DNA of 64,000 bases from Bacilli bacterium (GTDB lineage: Bacteria; Bacillota_I; Bacilli_A; RF39; UBA660): contig JAFXYF010000008.1 of the NCBI GenBank assembly GCA_017541885.1, forward strand, positions 1 to 64,000. The letters run 5' to 3'. The position numbers and the translations under genes are program-made. This document shows, in pieces, positions 16,005-24,771 of the stretch. Below the pieces are notes generated by a model that had not been told where the DNA came from, made no database searches, and saw only the letters and a list, made by a program, of their open reading frames with translations. Each line of letters begins with the position of its first letter. Position 1 is the stretch's first letter.

Positions 16005-17024
16005 ATGATAGTAGTAAATGATTTCTTTAAAAGATATAAAGAAGCTGTTTCAAATCAAATGGAACTAGTAAAAAACGGTTATGATTGTAAAATTATAACC
16101 GCAACTCGTTTTATGAAACAAAAAGCAAATCAAAAAGAAGACAGAAAAGATAATATATTTATTTATCATCCATTTATTTATCATATAGTTTTATTTTTTA
16201 ATATGTTTAGTAAAGATAAAGATGTTCATATCTTTGAAGAAGAACCTCAATTTGAAAAAAGATTCTTATTTAATACATTTAATAAAAATGTATATGTATC
16301 AATGTATAGAGAACCATTCGAAAAATATGCTAACCATTTAAAAAAATATAAAAATTTAAAAGCAGTATATGTAGAGATGGAAAAACATAAACAAGAATTG
16401 ATTGACTTTGGAATAGATAAAAAATTAATTCATGTAACTTATACTCCAGCAAAAATAGAAAGACATAAAAATACTAAAAAATATGATCCAAAACATGTTA
16501 ATCTTTTATTTGCAAGTTGGAATAATAAAGAAGGAAATCCTTTACTTGAAAGAGGATTAATATATTTATTAGAGTTACTAGAATTAAATAAGAATTTATA
16601 TTTAACAATTCTATTAAGAGATAATGATACTAAAGAGTATCTAGAAATGATTCATAATAAAAAATTAGATAAAAGAGTTAAATTACTAGATATAAAAGAA
16701 GAAGAATTAGTTGGAGAATTTGATAAGAGTGATTTTGTCGTATTTCTAATTCAAAAGAAAATTACAAAAGATATTCCAAACTCATTAATAGATGGAATAA
16801 GTAGAGGTAAACCAGTACTTTTATCCACAATCTTTGGTTTAGCAGAAACAATTAAAGAAAATAATGCTGGAATAGTAATTGAACCAAATACAAAACCATT
16901 TAAATTTAATATAGATGAAAAAGAATATAAGAAATTAAGTAATAATGCCTATAATTTATCAGAAAGATATGTAGGAAAGAATTATCAAAAAGTAATATTA
17001 GATAATTATAAGAAAGTGAGATAA
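16005..17024 (+). CDS. Glycosyltransferase (GT-B fold, family 4-like)
   Basis: The protein has 339 residues. It lacks a TM helix and has a GT-B-like C-terminal half (HVNLLFASWNNKEGNPLLERG, KRVKLLDIKEEELV, then PNSLIDGISRGKPVLLS, equivalent to the donor-binding region). The N-terminal half is lysine-rich and divergent. It probably transfers a sugar from a nucleotide donor at the cytoplasmic membrane face; donor and acceptor are unknown. It starts 2 nt after the dehydrogenase stop with a GAGGGT ribosome-binding site. Confidence 0.72.
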   Translation: MIVVNDFFKRYKEAVSNQMELVKNGYDCKIITATRFMKQKANQKEDRKDNIFIYHPFIYHIVLFFNMFSKDKDVHIFEEEPQFEKRFLFNTFNKNVYVSMYREPFEKYANHLKKYKNLKAVYVEMEKHKQELIDFGIDKKLIHVTYTPAKIERHKNTKKYDPKHVNLLFASWNNKEGNPLLERGLIYLLELLELNKNLYLTILLRDNDTKEYLEMIHNKKLDKRVKLLDIKEEELVGEFDKSDFVVFLIQKKITKDIPNSLIDGISRGKPVLLSTIFGLAETIKENNAGIVIEPNTKPFKFNIDEKEYKKLSNNAYNLSERYVGKNYQKVILDNYKKVR

Positions 17025-17026
17025 AT

Positions 17027-18151
17027 ATGAATATTGCACTAATAACTCCATGGTATATAGATAAAAACTCAATAGGTGGTACAGAACGTTTCACTGAAGA
17101 TTTAGCTATTTCTCTAAAAGAATTAGGTAATAATGTAGATATCTATATGCTTTCGGGTAAGAGTTATAAAAGAAAAGGAATAAATTATATTAGTCTAGAT
17201 TTATTTGGTAAAAATACTATTGCCGATGAATATATGATTAATAAAGAGTTTGGAGTATTCGATAATACTAAAACTTATGAAGCATTTGCTAAAAGAATAG
17301 AAGGCTTAGTAGATGTTTCTAAATACGATTTATTACAATTAAATTCTAATTTATTCTTATCTCTTTGGAGAAATAAGAAAAGAATATTTACATTACACTC
17401 TAATAAAGCAGAGTTTATGGTCTTAGGAACAGAAAAAGAATATAATTGTATGTTAGATGTAATGAAAGAAGAAGCAAAAAATAATAATACTTTCTATATT
17501 TGCCCATCAGAGTATTACTCTAAAGAATGGAAAAAAATCTTAGGTGATAGTGTTAAGTGTATTCCTCATGCAATTAATTCAAAAAGATTAAAATGCAATA
17601 AAAGCAAAAAAGAAATATTAGAAAAATATAATTTATCTAAAGATAAAATAAAAATATTACTTCCTAGTAGATTAGAAATGATTCAAAAAAGACCATATCT
17701 AGTATTAGAAGCATTAAATTTACTAGATGAAAAAATAAAAAATAAATATCAAGTAATATTTACTGGAATAGATCTTCAATATCGAGATAATGAAAAAGAA
17801 TTAAAAAAATTATCAGAAGAATATAAAATAGATTCAAAATTCATTATATTTGATTCAATTAACGAAGGATATAAAGTAACTGATATTGTTTGCGTACCAT
17901 CAAGTTCTGAGTCATTTGGATATTCTGCATTAGAAGGATTATATTTAAAGAAAACAACAATATTATCAGATATTCCAACTTATAATGAATTTGCTAAAGA
18001 ATCTAATGCCATTATTTTTGGTAATACAAAAGAAGATCTAGCAAAAGTATTTGAAAACATAGATAAATATAAAAATAAAAAATATGATTATGAAGTATTT
18101 GCTGATAAGTATTCAATGAATACTTTTGGTAAAAGTTATATAGGAGTTTAA
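17027..18151 (+). CDS. Glycosyltransferase family 4
   Basis: The protein has 374 residues. The N-terminus (PWYIDKNSIGGTERFTEDLA) is the typical GT4 acceptor-domain motif. The C-terminal domain shows LLPSRLEMIQKRPYLVLEAL and PSSSESFGYSALEGLYL, the nucleotide-sugar-binding E-x7-E region. It is expected to be a retaining transferase using an NDP-sugar. It starts 2 nt after the previous stop, so the two transferases are made together and probably add successive sugars to one glycan. Confidence 0.85.
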   Translation: MNIALITPWYIDKNSIGGTERFTEDLAISLKELGNNVDIYMLSGKSYKRKGINYISLDLFGKNTIADEYMINKEFGVFDNTKTYEAFAKRIEGLVDVSKYDLLQLNSNLFLSLWRNKKRIFTLHSNKAEFMVLGTEKEYNCMLDVMKEEAKNNNTFYICPSEYYSKEWKKILGDSVKCIPHAINSKRLKCNKSKKEILEKYNLSKDKIKILLPSRLEMIQKRPYLVLEALNLLDEKIKNKYQVIFTGIDLQYRDNEKELKKLSEEYKIDSKFIIFDSINEGYKVTDIVCVPSSSESFGYSALEGLYLKKTTILSDIPTYNEFAKESNAIIFGNTKEDLAKVFENIDKYKNKKYDYEVFADKYSMNTFGKSYIGV

Positions 18152-18152
18152 T

Positions 18153-18998
18153 ATGACAGAAAGGTTCGGGAGTTTAAATAACAATTACGATAAGATTAGA
18201 GAAATCTTAGGAGAAGATTATTTAGAAAAATCTCTAAATGATACTTTAACTAGAGAAGAGTTTATTGAAGCTAATTATAAAATTGGTAGTTTTTGTTATG
18301 GAGAAGAAGTAAATAGATTACTCTGGGAAAGAAGATTAGATTTAATTTATGCTCTATATAAAGAATATTTAGATTCCTTGAACTTAGAAGAATTACGAGA
18401 AGTAGACTTTTCTAAATTAGGTTTAATATTAGTAAGACCTGAAGTATATTACTATAGAGAAGAGTATAGAACTTTCTTAGAAGAAAGAGATTTAGAAGTT
18501 GTATTTGAGAAAAAAATAAGACTTGACTTTAAAGAATATTTATTATTATATTATGATAGTTTTATATTAGATGATACAATGTATGACTTTCCATCAAGAA
18601 CTTTTAATTATATAGATAATGATAGTTATTTATTTGTTGTAACAAGTAAAACTAAAGATAATGTAGCGGATTATCTATTTAGTATTAAAGGTAAACAAGG
18701 AAGATATGAAATTGGTACTTTAAGAGGAGATGTGTCATATACTCTTTTAAAAGATAATGTTCATGAAGGAATGTTTATTAAAGAAGCAATTATACCATTA
18801 GATCCAATAGGGGCAGGAAGAATGCTTACAAGAGACTTAATACCACATGATGGATCACATAATGTATCTGATATACCACTTCTTTTCTATGCAGGACAAT
18901 CAGTTCATATTCCAAATAGTAAAGAAATTAAAAGAGATATGGCAACACTATGTGATAGAGAAGAAATACAAATAGTACTTAAAAAAGTGAGGAAATAA
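18153..18998 (+). CDS. Nucleoside-diphosphate-kinase-like domain protein
   Basis: The protein has 281 residues. An N-terminal helical region (about 1-85) precedes a part with NDK-like landmarks: LGLILVRPEVYY (cf. the KPD strand), FLEERDLEVVFEKKIRLDF, the TLRGD motif (residues 189-193) and NVHEGMFIKEA, in which H204 aligns with the phospho-His of NDK (NxxHGSD). The family assignment is my reading of these motifs, not a search result. If right, it would recharge nucleotides or act as a phosphotransferase in the pathway. It is 2 nt from its upstream neighbour. Alternative: an unrelated hypothetical protein. Confidence 0.5.
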   Translation: MTERFGSLNNNYDKIREILGEDYLEKSLNDTLTREEFIEANYKIGSFCYGEEVNRLLWERRLDLIYALYKEYLDSLNLEELREVDFSKLGLILVRPEVYYYREEYRTFLEERDLEVVFEKKIRLDFKEYLLLYYDSFILDDTMYDFPSRTFNYIDNDSYLFVVTSKTKDNVADYLFSIKGKQGRYEIGTLRGDVSYTLLKDNVHEGMFIKEAIIPLDPIGAGRMLTRDLIPHDGSHNVSDIPLLFYAGQSVHIPNSKEIKRDMATLCDREEIQIVLKKVRK

Positions 18999-19000
18999 TA

Positions 19001-20083
19001 ATGAATGAAAATAATTTATCTTTAATATTTGATTTAGATGGAACTCTATGGGATTCAACTAATACAATCTTTAATGTTTGGCACAAAGAATTTAATATTA
19101 CTAAAGAAGAACTAGATTCATTAATGGGTAAAACAAACGATGAAATAATTAAATATTTAAATGTCTCAATAGATGCTTTAGATAAGGTACAACAAAAAGA
19201 AAATGAAGGTATTAGAAAAAATGGTGGTAGAATCTTTGATGGAGTACTAGAAATCATTCCAAAACTTTCTAAGAAATATAATTTATATATTGTAAGTAAT
19301 TGTCAAGATGGTTATATTGATGCATTCTTAGATTACTATAAATTAAGAGATTATTTTAAAGACTTTATTTGTAGTGGTAATACAGGTAAGAATAAAAAAA
19401 CTAATCTAAAAGAATTAATAAAAAGAAATAAGATAAGAAATGCTATATTTATAGGAGATACAAAAAGCGATTTAGATGCCGCTAATAATGCAGTTATCCC
19501 ATTTCTTTATTGTACTTTTGGTTTTGGTAATTTAAGAGTAAAAAATAAGTTTAACAATTTCTATGAATTAGAAAATAAAATAAAAGATATATGTAATGGA
19601 AGAGAATATAGAGATTTATATAATAAAGATAAAATAAATATCTATGAAAGAGTAAAAAAAGGAAATAAAATTCCAAAGAATAGATACTATATAACTGTAG
19701 TAGTATTTATAAAAAATAGTGAAGGTAAATATTTCTTACAAGTAAACAAAAAGTTTAATAAATGGAGTATTACTGGAGGGCATCCTAAAAGTGGAGAATC
19801 ATCAATTGTTGGAGCTCAAATAGAATTAAAAGAAGAATTAAATCTAGATATAAAACAATCTGAATTAAAATTAATTAAAAGTATAAGAACAGAAGATGAC
19901 TTTGTAGATTTATATTATTTAGAAAAAGAAATAGATATAGATAATCTTAAAACTCAAGTAGAAGAAGTAGGAGATATTAATTGGTTTACTAAGTCTGAAA
20001 TAGATAAACTTATTAAAGAAAATAAATTCTTAGATCCTCATATCGATATATACAATATGTATATAGATTATTTAAAAGACTAG
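19001..20083 (+). CDS. HAD-like phosphatase fused to Nudix hydrolase
   Basis: The protein has 360 residues. HAD domain: motif I LIFDLDGTLWDS (about 8-19), motif II VSNCQDGY, motif IV IFIGDTKSDLDAANN (about 1-200). The C-terminal Nudix domain (about 225-355) has the box GHPKSGESS...IELKEELNLDI, in which the usual Arg of REUxEE is Ile. The fusion could remove a phosphate from a sugar- or polyol-phosphate and hydrolyse a nucleotide-linked by-product. It is the last gene of the operon, 2 nt after its neighbour. Its stop lies in the terminator stem. Confidence 0.85.
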   Translation: MNENNLSLIFDLDGTLWDSTNTIFNVWHKEFNITKEELDSLMGKTNDEIIKYLNVSIDALDKVQQKENEGIRKNGGRIFDGVLEIIPKLSKKYNLYIVSNCQDGYIDAFLDYYKLRDYFKDFICSGNTGKNKKTNLKELIKRNKIRNAIFIGDTKSDLDAANNAVIPFLYCTFGFGNLRVKNKFNNFYELENKIKDICNGREYRDLYNKDKINIYERVKKGNKIPKNRYYITVVVFIKNSEGKYFLQVNKKFNKWSITGGHPKSGESSIVGAQIELKEELNLDIKQSELKLIKSIRTEDDFVDLYYLEKEIDIDNLKTQVEEVGDINWFTKSEIDKLIKENKFLDPHIDIYNMYIDYLKD

Positions 20084-20098
20084 TAATAGTCTTTTTTT
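20075..20098 (+). terminator. Rho-independent terminator (GACTA type)
   Basis: AAAAGACTA-GTAA-TAGTCTTTT plus T run, overlapping the last codons of the HAD-Nudix gene. Confidence 0.85.
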
Positions 20099-20125
20099 AG
20101 TTTACACTTAAATATATTTTAATTA

Positions 20126-20152
20126 TTTACACATACTATAATATGATATAAT
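20126..20152 (+). promoter_or_regulatory. Probable promoter of the ucpA transcript
   Basis: TTTACA (20126-20131), 15-bp spacer and TATAAT (20147-20152). A second TATAAT at 20137-20142 overlaps the region, so the exact start is uncertain. Confidence 0.45.
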
Positions 20153-20176
20153 TTATAATGAAAGGTAGAGAGTTAT

Positions 20177-20956
20177 ATGAAATTAGAAAACAAAGTAGCA
20201 GTAGTTACTGGTGGAGCAATGGGAAATGGATTAGGAATTGTAAAAGTATTCCTAAAGTATGGAGCAAAGGTAGTAATACTTGATTATTCAGATGAAATAG
20301 ATAAAACAATATCTGAATTAAATACTGAAAATGTTTCAGGATACAAAGTAGATATTAGAGACAAAGAAAAAGTGAATGAATGTATTAATAAGGTCATAGA
20401 AAAATATGGACATATAGATGTATTAGTAAATAATGCTGGAGTATGTAAATTAGTTAAATTTGAAGATATGACAGATGAAGAAAGAGATTTTCATTTTGAT
20501 ATAAATATTATTGGTACATGGAATGTAACTAAAGCATGTCTCCCTTATATGAAAAATAGAAAAGGATCAATTATTAATTTATCAAGCGTTACAGGACCAA
20601 TGGTTGCAGATAGTGGAGAAGTAGCTTATGCAACAACAAAAGGAGCAGTACTTGCCTTTACTAAGTCTTTAGCTGCCGAATTAGTAAGTGATGATATTAG
20701 GGTAAATGCAATAATGCCTGGATATATAAGAACACCAATGGTAGATAATATGTCTAAAATATCTTGTCCAGAAAATCCTGAATCAGTAATAGATGGAATT
20801 GCACAAGCAATACCAATGAAGAGAATGGGTAAAATAGAAGAATTAGGAGAACTTGCTGCTTTCTTAGCAAGCTCTGAATCAAGTTATATAACTGCTCAAG
20901 GTATTGTAATAGATGGTGGTAGTACATTACCTGAGACAATGACAATGGGAGTATAA
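20177..20956 (+). CDS. ucpA: UcpA-type SDR oxidoreductase
   Basis: The protein has 259 residues. A complete classical SDR pattern is present: TGGAMGNGLG (coenzyme loop), NNAGVC, INIIGTWNVTKACLP, SSVTGPMVADSGEVAYATTKGA (Ser plus Y-x3-K), RVNAIMPGYIRTPM and a C-terminal FLASSESSY...IDGGSTLPET. Length and several blocks closely follow E. coli UcpA. It is a cytosolic NAD(P)-dependent oxidoreductase; its physiological substrate is not established. It starts after GAAAGGTAGAGAG. The dehydrogenase that follows 21 nt downstream is probably in the same transcript. Confidence 0.85.
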   Translation: MKLENKVAVVTGGAMGNGLGIVKVFLKYGAKVVILDYSDEIDKTISELNTENVSGYKVDIRDKEKVNECINKVIEKYGHIDVLVNNAGVCKLVKFEDMTDEERDFHFDINIIGTWNVTKACLPYMKNRKGSIINLSSVTGPMVADSGEVAYATTKGAVLAFTKSLAAELVSDDIRVNAIMPGYIRTPMVDNMSKISCPENPESVIDGIAQAIPMKRMGKIEELGELAAFLASSESSYITAQGIVIDGGSTLPETMTMGV

Positions 20957-20977
20957 AAGTATTAAGGAAGTGATTTT

Positions 20978-21949
20978 ATGGGATATAAAAAAGTAGTAGT
21001 AGCTGGTGGAGGAGTATTAGGAAGTCAAATAGCCTTTCAAGCTGCATATTGTGGTTTTGATGTAACAATTTGGTTAAGAAGTGAAAAAAGTAAAACTCAT
21101 ACTCAACCTAAATTAGATAAACTAAAAGAAGATTATGTAAAAGATTTAGAATTAATGAATACAAAAGAAGGTAAAGCTGAATCTAATTGGAGTAGAGGCT
21201 TAGCAGATATTGATAATTTTGATTATGATAAATGTATTGAAAAAGTACAAACTGCTCATACTAATATAAAATTAGAAACAGATTTAAAGAAAGCAGTAGA
21301 AGACGCAGATTTAGTTATAGAGTCTATTGGAGAAGATACAAAAGTAAAAATAGATTTCTATCAAAAACTTGCACCATTACTACCAGAAAAAACTGTAATA
21401 GTAACAAACTCATCTACATTACTACCATCAACTTTTGCAAAATATACAGGTAGAGGAGATAAATATCTATCTCTACATTTTGCCAATACTATTTGGAGAA
21501 AAAATACTGCTGAAGTAATGTGTCATATTGGAACAGATCCAAAAGTATTCACAGATATCATTGAGTTTGCTAATGAAATAAGAATGGTAGCTTTACCAAT
21601 TACAAAAGAAAAGAATGGTTATTTATTAAATTCAATGTTAGTACCATTCTTACTAAGTGCATTTGATTTATATGCTAATGGAATATCTACTCCAGAGACA
21701 ATAGATAAAGCATGGACATTAGGTACAGGCGCACCTAATGGACCATTTAGAATAATGGATACAGTAGGACTAGAAACAGTAAAAAATATTGTCTTACAAT
21801 ATCAAAAAGTCCCAGGATTATTTAGTCCATTATTAAAGAAAATGATGATGCCATACAATTTTAAAGGTATGTTAGATATTTTAAATAAATATATATCTGA
21901 AGGAAAAATGGGTAAATCAACCAAAGAAGGATTTTATAAATATGAATAA
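20978..21949 (+). CDS. 3-hydroxyacyl-CoA dehydrogenase family protein
   Basis: The protein has 323 residues. The NAD-binding Rossmann motif is AGGGVLGSQIAFQAA (about 8-22). The 3HCDH features are DADLVIESIGED, VTNSSTLLPS, LHFANTIW (in place of the usual HFFNP) and, in the C-terminal helical domain, KNGYLLNSMLVPFL and GTGAPNGPFRIMDTVGL. It should oxidise or reduce a 3-hydroxyacyl substrate with NAD. Together with the SDR upstream it may form a small catabolic unit; the real substrate is unknown. AAGGAAGTG precedes the ATG. Confidence 0.88.
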   Translation: MGYKKVVVAGGGVLGSQIAFQAAYCGFDVTIWLRSEKSKTHTQPKLDKLKEDYVKDLELMNTKEGKAESNWSRGLADIDNFDYDKCIEKVQTAHTNIKLETDLKKAVEDADLVIESIGEDTKVKIDFYQKLAPLLPEKTVIVTNSSTLLPSTFAKYTGRGDKYLSLHFANTIWRKNTAEVMCHIGTDPKVFTDIIEFANEIRMVALPITKEKNGYLLNSMLVPFLLSAFDLYANGISTPETIDKAWTLGTGAPNGPFRIMDTVGLETVKNIVLQYQKVPGLFSPLLKKMMMPYNFKGMLDILNKYISEGKMGKSTKEGFYKYE

Positions 21950-21973
21950 GACTAGATAATCTAGTCTTTTTTT
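21948..21973 (+). terminator. Rho-independent terminator (GACTAG type)
   Basis: AAGACTAGA-TAA-TCTAGTCTT plus T run; the stop codon touches the 5' arm. Confidence 0.9.
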
Positions 21974-21975
21974 AT

Positions 21976-21981
21976 TATAAT
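21976..21981 (+). promoter_or_regulatory. -10 box of the Nudix-GNAT-GtrA-lipoprotein transcript
   Basis: TATAAT follows the terminator T run by 2-3 nt and precedes ATG 21997 by 15 nt, giving an extremely short leader. Confidence 0.45.
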
Positions 21982-21996
21982 TAAATTGGTGATAGT

Positions 21997-22407
21997 ATGT
22001 TTGAAGTAAAAACATATGATTTAGGTTATTGTAAGGAAGAAGATTATACTAGAGTAATTTGTGTATGTAGATATAAAGGAAAATATCTTTTCTCATATAA
22101 TAAGAAAAGAGAAGGTTGGGAAATTCCAGGAGGTCATATAGAAGAAGGAGAATCTTGGATAGATGCAGCAAAAAGAGAAATGTATGAAGAAACAGGTGCA
22201 ACAAAAATAGAAGTAACTCCAATTTGTGTCTATAAGATATCTACATTTGGATTATTATGTTTCTGTGAAATATTAGAACTAGATAAACTCCCAGAAGAAT
22301 ATGAAATGTCAGAAATATTATTAAGTGATAAATTACCAGATAATTTAACATTCCCTGAATCATCTACATTATTCTTTAATACAGTTAAAGAGAAAATGAA
22401 TCTATAG
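21997..22407 (+). CDS. Nudix hydrolase
   Basis: The protein has 136 residues. A complete Nudix box runs from G46 to A68 (GGHIEEGESWIDAAKRE, then MYEETGA), with all catalytic Glu present. The N-terminal beta strands and WEIPGGH are typical of MutT/ADP-ribose pyrophosphatase-like enzymes that hydrolyse nucleoside diphosphate derivatives with Mg2+. The substrate is not predictable. It is the first gene of a closely packed four-gene set; a TTGGTGAT ribosome-binding site precedes the ATG. Confidence 0.9.
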   Translation: MFEVKTYDLGYCKEEDYTRVICVCRYKGKYLFSYNKKREGWEIPGGHIEEGESWIDAAKREMYEETGATKIEVTPICVYKISTFGLLCFCEILELDKLPEEYEMSEILLSDKLPDNLTFPESSTLFFNTVKEKMNL

Positions 22408-22415
22408 GAGAATTT

Positions 22416-22853
22416 ATGAAAATAAGAAAAGTAGAAAAAAAAGAAATGGATTATGCCCTAGATCTAGTATGGAGAGTATTTCTAGAGTTTGAAGCTCCAG
22501 ATTATACAGAAGAAGGTATAAATGAATTTAAAAAAACAATAGATGATAAAGTATGGGTAAATGCAAGAGAATTCTATGGAGCATTTGATGAAAATAATAA
22601 AATGTTAGGAGTAATTGCGACAAAAGATATATCTCATATTGCATTATTCTTTGTAGAGGGAGAATATCATAGACAAGGGATAGGTAAAAAGTTATATGAA
22701 AAAGTAAAAGAATTAAATAATCAAGGATTCTTTACCGTAAACTCATCACCCTATGCTCATGAAGTATATAAAAGATTAGGATTTACTGACACTGATGAAA
22801 TGCAAGAAGTGCACGGATTAAAATTCTATCCAATGATTATAAGTTTGAATTAG
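22416..22853 (+). CDS. GNAT-family N-acetyltransferase
   Basis: The protein has 145 residues with a GNAT fold. The acetyl-CoA pyrophosphate-binding motif A is HIALFFVEGEYHRQGIGKKL (R/Q-x-x-G-x-G/A type), followed by VNSSPYAHEVYKRLGF, the usual C-terminal beta/alpha element with Tyr. It acetylates an amine on a small molecule or protein; the target is unknown. It starts 8 nt after the Nudix gene with a GGAG ribosome-binding site. Confidence 0.88.
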   Translation: MKIRKVEKKEMDYALDLVWRVFLEFEAPDYTEEGINEFKKTIDDKVWVNAREFYGAFDENNKMLGVIATKDISHIALFFVEGEYHRQGIGKKLYEKVKELNNQGFFTVNSSPYAHEVYKRLGFTDTDEMQEVHGLKFYPMIISLN

Positions 22854-22861
22854 AGGCATAT

Positions 22862-23281
22862 ATGAATAAAAAAGAATTAATAAGAACAATTAAATTTACT
22901 TTATTTAGTATATCTGCAGGAGTAATAGAATTTGTTTCATTCACATTATTAAATGAATTTACTTCTTTTGGATATTGGATATGTTATTTAACAGCATTAA
23001 TACTAAGTGTAGTATGGAATTTTACTCTGAATAGAGAATTTACTTTTAAATCTACTGCTAATGTACCTGTTGCTATGTTTAAAGTATTTATTTTCTATTT
23101 AATATTTACTCCAGCATCAACAATTCTAGGAGATTATTTAGTAAATAAAGTAAATATAAATGAATATTTAGTCACAATACTAAATATGTTATGTAATTTT
23201 GTGTTAGAATACTTATATGATAAATATATTGTATTTAGAGGTAAAATTGATACTAAGGTAAAAAATAAGGAGGAAGTATGA
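22862..23281 (+). CDS. GtrA-family membrane protein
   Basis: The protein has 139 residues with four TM helices. The GtrA pattern is visible: IKFTLFSISAGVIEFVSFTLLNE, LSVVWNFTLNREFTFKS and a C-terminal LCNFVLEYLYDKYIVFRG. GtrA proteins help translocate lipid-linked (bactoprenol) sugars during surface-glycan assembly. No glycosyltransferase partner is adjacent; the cluster at 12971-20083 is the nearest candidate source of substrate (inference). Its end overlaps the lipoprotein gene by 4 nt. Confidence 0.85.
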   Translation: MNKKELIRTIKFTLFSISAGVIEFVSFTLLNEFTSFGYWICYLTALILSVVWNFTLNREFTFKSTANVPVAMFKVFIFYLIFTPASTILGDYLVNKVNINEYLVTILNMLCNFVLEYLYDKYIVFRGKIDTKVKNKEEV

Positions 23282-23826
23282 AAAAGATATTTTATTTATT
23301 GATTATTATAGTTTTAATGTTTACTGTTACAGCATGTACTAAAGAAAAAGAAGAAGTAAAAGAGGAAACACCAGTAGTAGAAAACACTAAAAACAAAAAT
23401 ATTACAATTGTAGATGATGAGTATATCACTATTAAATTCTTAAAAAGAGAACATAAGAAAGTTCCTGGAATGCTTAATAATAAAGGTACAACATTTAATC
23501 TACCAACACTATTATTAAATATTACAAATAAGTTAAATGAAAAGATTCATTTTGAAGTAAGAGCAACTACCGAAATAGGAGCAGATTTAGGATATTATTA
23601 CTCTCTAACAAATGAAACTAGAAATATAGACTCATCAGGCACAGTAATACAACCTAAAAAATCCTTAGATGTTAATGTTATATATGAACAATCAAGAGAC
23701 TTAGAACAAGAATATCCATTAAGTGTATTTGATAATAAAAAAGTATATTTAAGATTATATAGAACCGGTGAATATGGTTATAATTTCGTAAAAGAATATG
23801 AATTAGATGGATCAGTATTAGAATAA
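23278..23826 (+). CDS. Lipoprotein, function unknown
   Basis: The protein has 182 residues. The signal sequence is KKIFYLLIIIVLMFTVTAC, with a lipobox ending at C20, then a charged linker (KEKEEVKEETP). The mature part looks like a beta-sandwich of roughly 150 residues (TTFNLPTLLLNITNKLNEKI, later KSLDVNVIYEQSRDL), recalling the extracellular DUF5067/DUF4352-like Ig folds. It is anchored outside the membrane. AAGGAGGAAGT precedes the ATG, which overlaps the GtrA stop. Confidence 0.8.
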   Translation: MKKIFYLLIIIVLMFTVTACTKEKEEVKEETPVVENTKNKNITIVDDEYITIKFLKREHKKVPGMLNNKGTTFNLPTLLLNITNKLNEKIHFEVRATTEIGADLGYYYSLTNETRNIDSSGTVIQPKKSLDVNVIYEQSRDLEQEYPLSVFDNKKVYLRLYRTGEYGYNFVKEYELDGSVLE

Positions 23827-23850
23827 GAATAGTAATTACTATTCTTTTTA
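23824..23850 (+). terminator. Rho-independent terminator
   Basis: The perfect 22-nt palindrome AAGAATAGTAATTACTATTCTT (as two 11-nt arms) is followed by TTT. It overlaps the lipoprotein stop. Confidence 0.8.
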
Positions 23851-23862
23851 TATGTAGTTTGA

Positions 23863-23868
23863 TATAAT
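23863..23868 (+). promoter_or_regulatory. -10 box of the ABC exporter operon
   Basis: TATAAT 19 nt upstream of ATG 23888. Confidence 0.45.
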
Positions 23869-23887
23869 TAATCTAGGATGTGATTCT

Positions 23888-24763
23888 ATGGATAATGTAT
23901 TAATTGAGTTAAAACATTTAAAAAAATATTATGGCAAAGCAAGGGGTATAGAAGATGTATCTCTAAAAATCAATAAAGGAGAAATATATGGATTTATTGG
24001 ACCAAATGGTGCAGGTAAATCAACAACTATTAGAACTATTATTGGTTTAATTAATAAGACTTCTGGAAGAATACTATTTGATGGAAAAGAAGTAGATTTA
24101 AGTGATACTAATATTAAGAAAAGAATAGGCTATCTTCCTAGTGAAATAAATCTATATCCAGAAATGACTGTCAGAGAAATACTAAATTATCATGAGAATT
24201 TCTATAAAGAAGATATTCATAGAAGAAGAAAAGAATTAGTAAAAGCTTTAAAAATAGATGAAAATAAAAAGATAGAAGATCTATCTTTAGGTAATTTAAA
24301 GAAAGTAGGAATTGTACTTGCCTTAATGCATAATCCAGAATTACTTATATTTGATGAACCTACAAGTGGACTAGATCCTATAATGCAAAATGTATTTCAT
24401 GATCTATTACTTAAAGAGAAATCAAGAGGCACAACAATTCTTTATTCATCACATGTTTTAAGTGAAGTTGCAAATATCTGTGATAGAGTAGGATTTATAA
24501 AAGATGGAATAATTATTAAAGAAGACTCAATGGATAATATCAAAAAAGATAATTATACTTATTTAAAAATAAGATCTAGTGAAATAGATAAAATTAAAAA
24601 AGAATTAAAACTAAGAGTAGTTAAAGACGATAAAGATGAAATAACCTTTATGAATAATTTAAAAGCAAATGATTTATTATCTAAATTAAGTAAATATAAA
24701 ATAGATAATCTATTAATAGAAGAAATTCCATTAGAAGATTTATTTATTAATTATTATAAGTAG
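23888..24763 (+). CDS. ABC transporter ATP-binding protein
   Basis: The protein has 291 residues. Walker A is GPNGAGKST (38-46), the signature is a variant LSLGNLKK, Walker B is LLIFDEPTSGLDP, and the switch His is in SSHVLSE. The C-terminal about 80 residues form the extension typical of drug/peptide exporter ATPases of the CcmA/BcrA type. It energises the ABC-2 permease encoded 8 nt downstream. The substrate is unknown; such pairs commonly export antimicrobial peptides or drugs. Confidence 0.92.
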   Translation: MDNVLIELKHLKKYYGKARGIEDVSLKINKGEIYGFIGPNGAGKSTTIRTIIGLINKTSGRILFDGKEVDLSDTNIKKRIGYLPSEINLYPEMTVREILNYHENFYKEDIHRRRKELVKALKIDENKKIEDLSLGNLKKVGIVLALMHNPELLIFDEPTSGLDPIMQNVFHDLLLKEKSRGTTILYSSHVLSEVANICDRVGFIKDGIIIKEDSMDNIKKDNYTYLKIRSSEIDKIKKELKLRVVKDDKDEITFMNNLKANDLLSKLSKYKIDNLLIEEIPLEDLFINYYK

Positions 24764-24771
24764 GTGATGAT

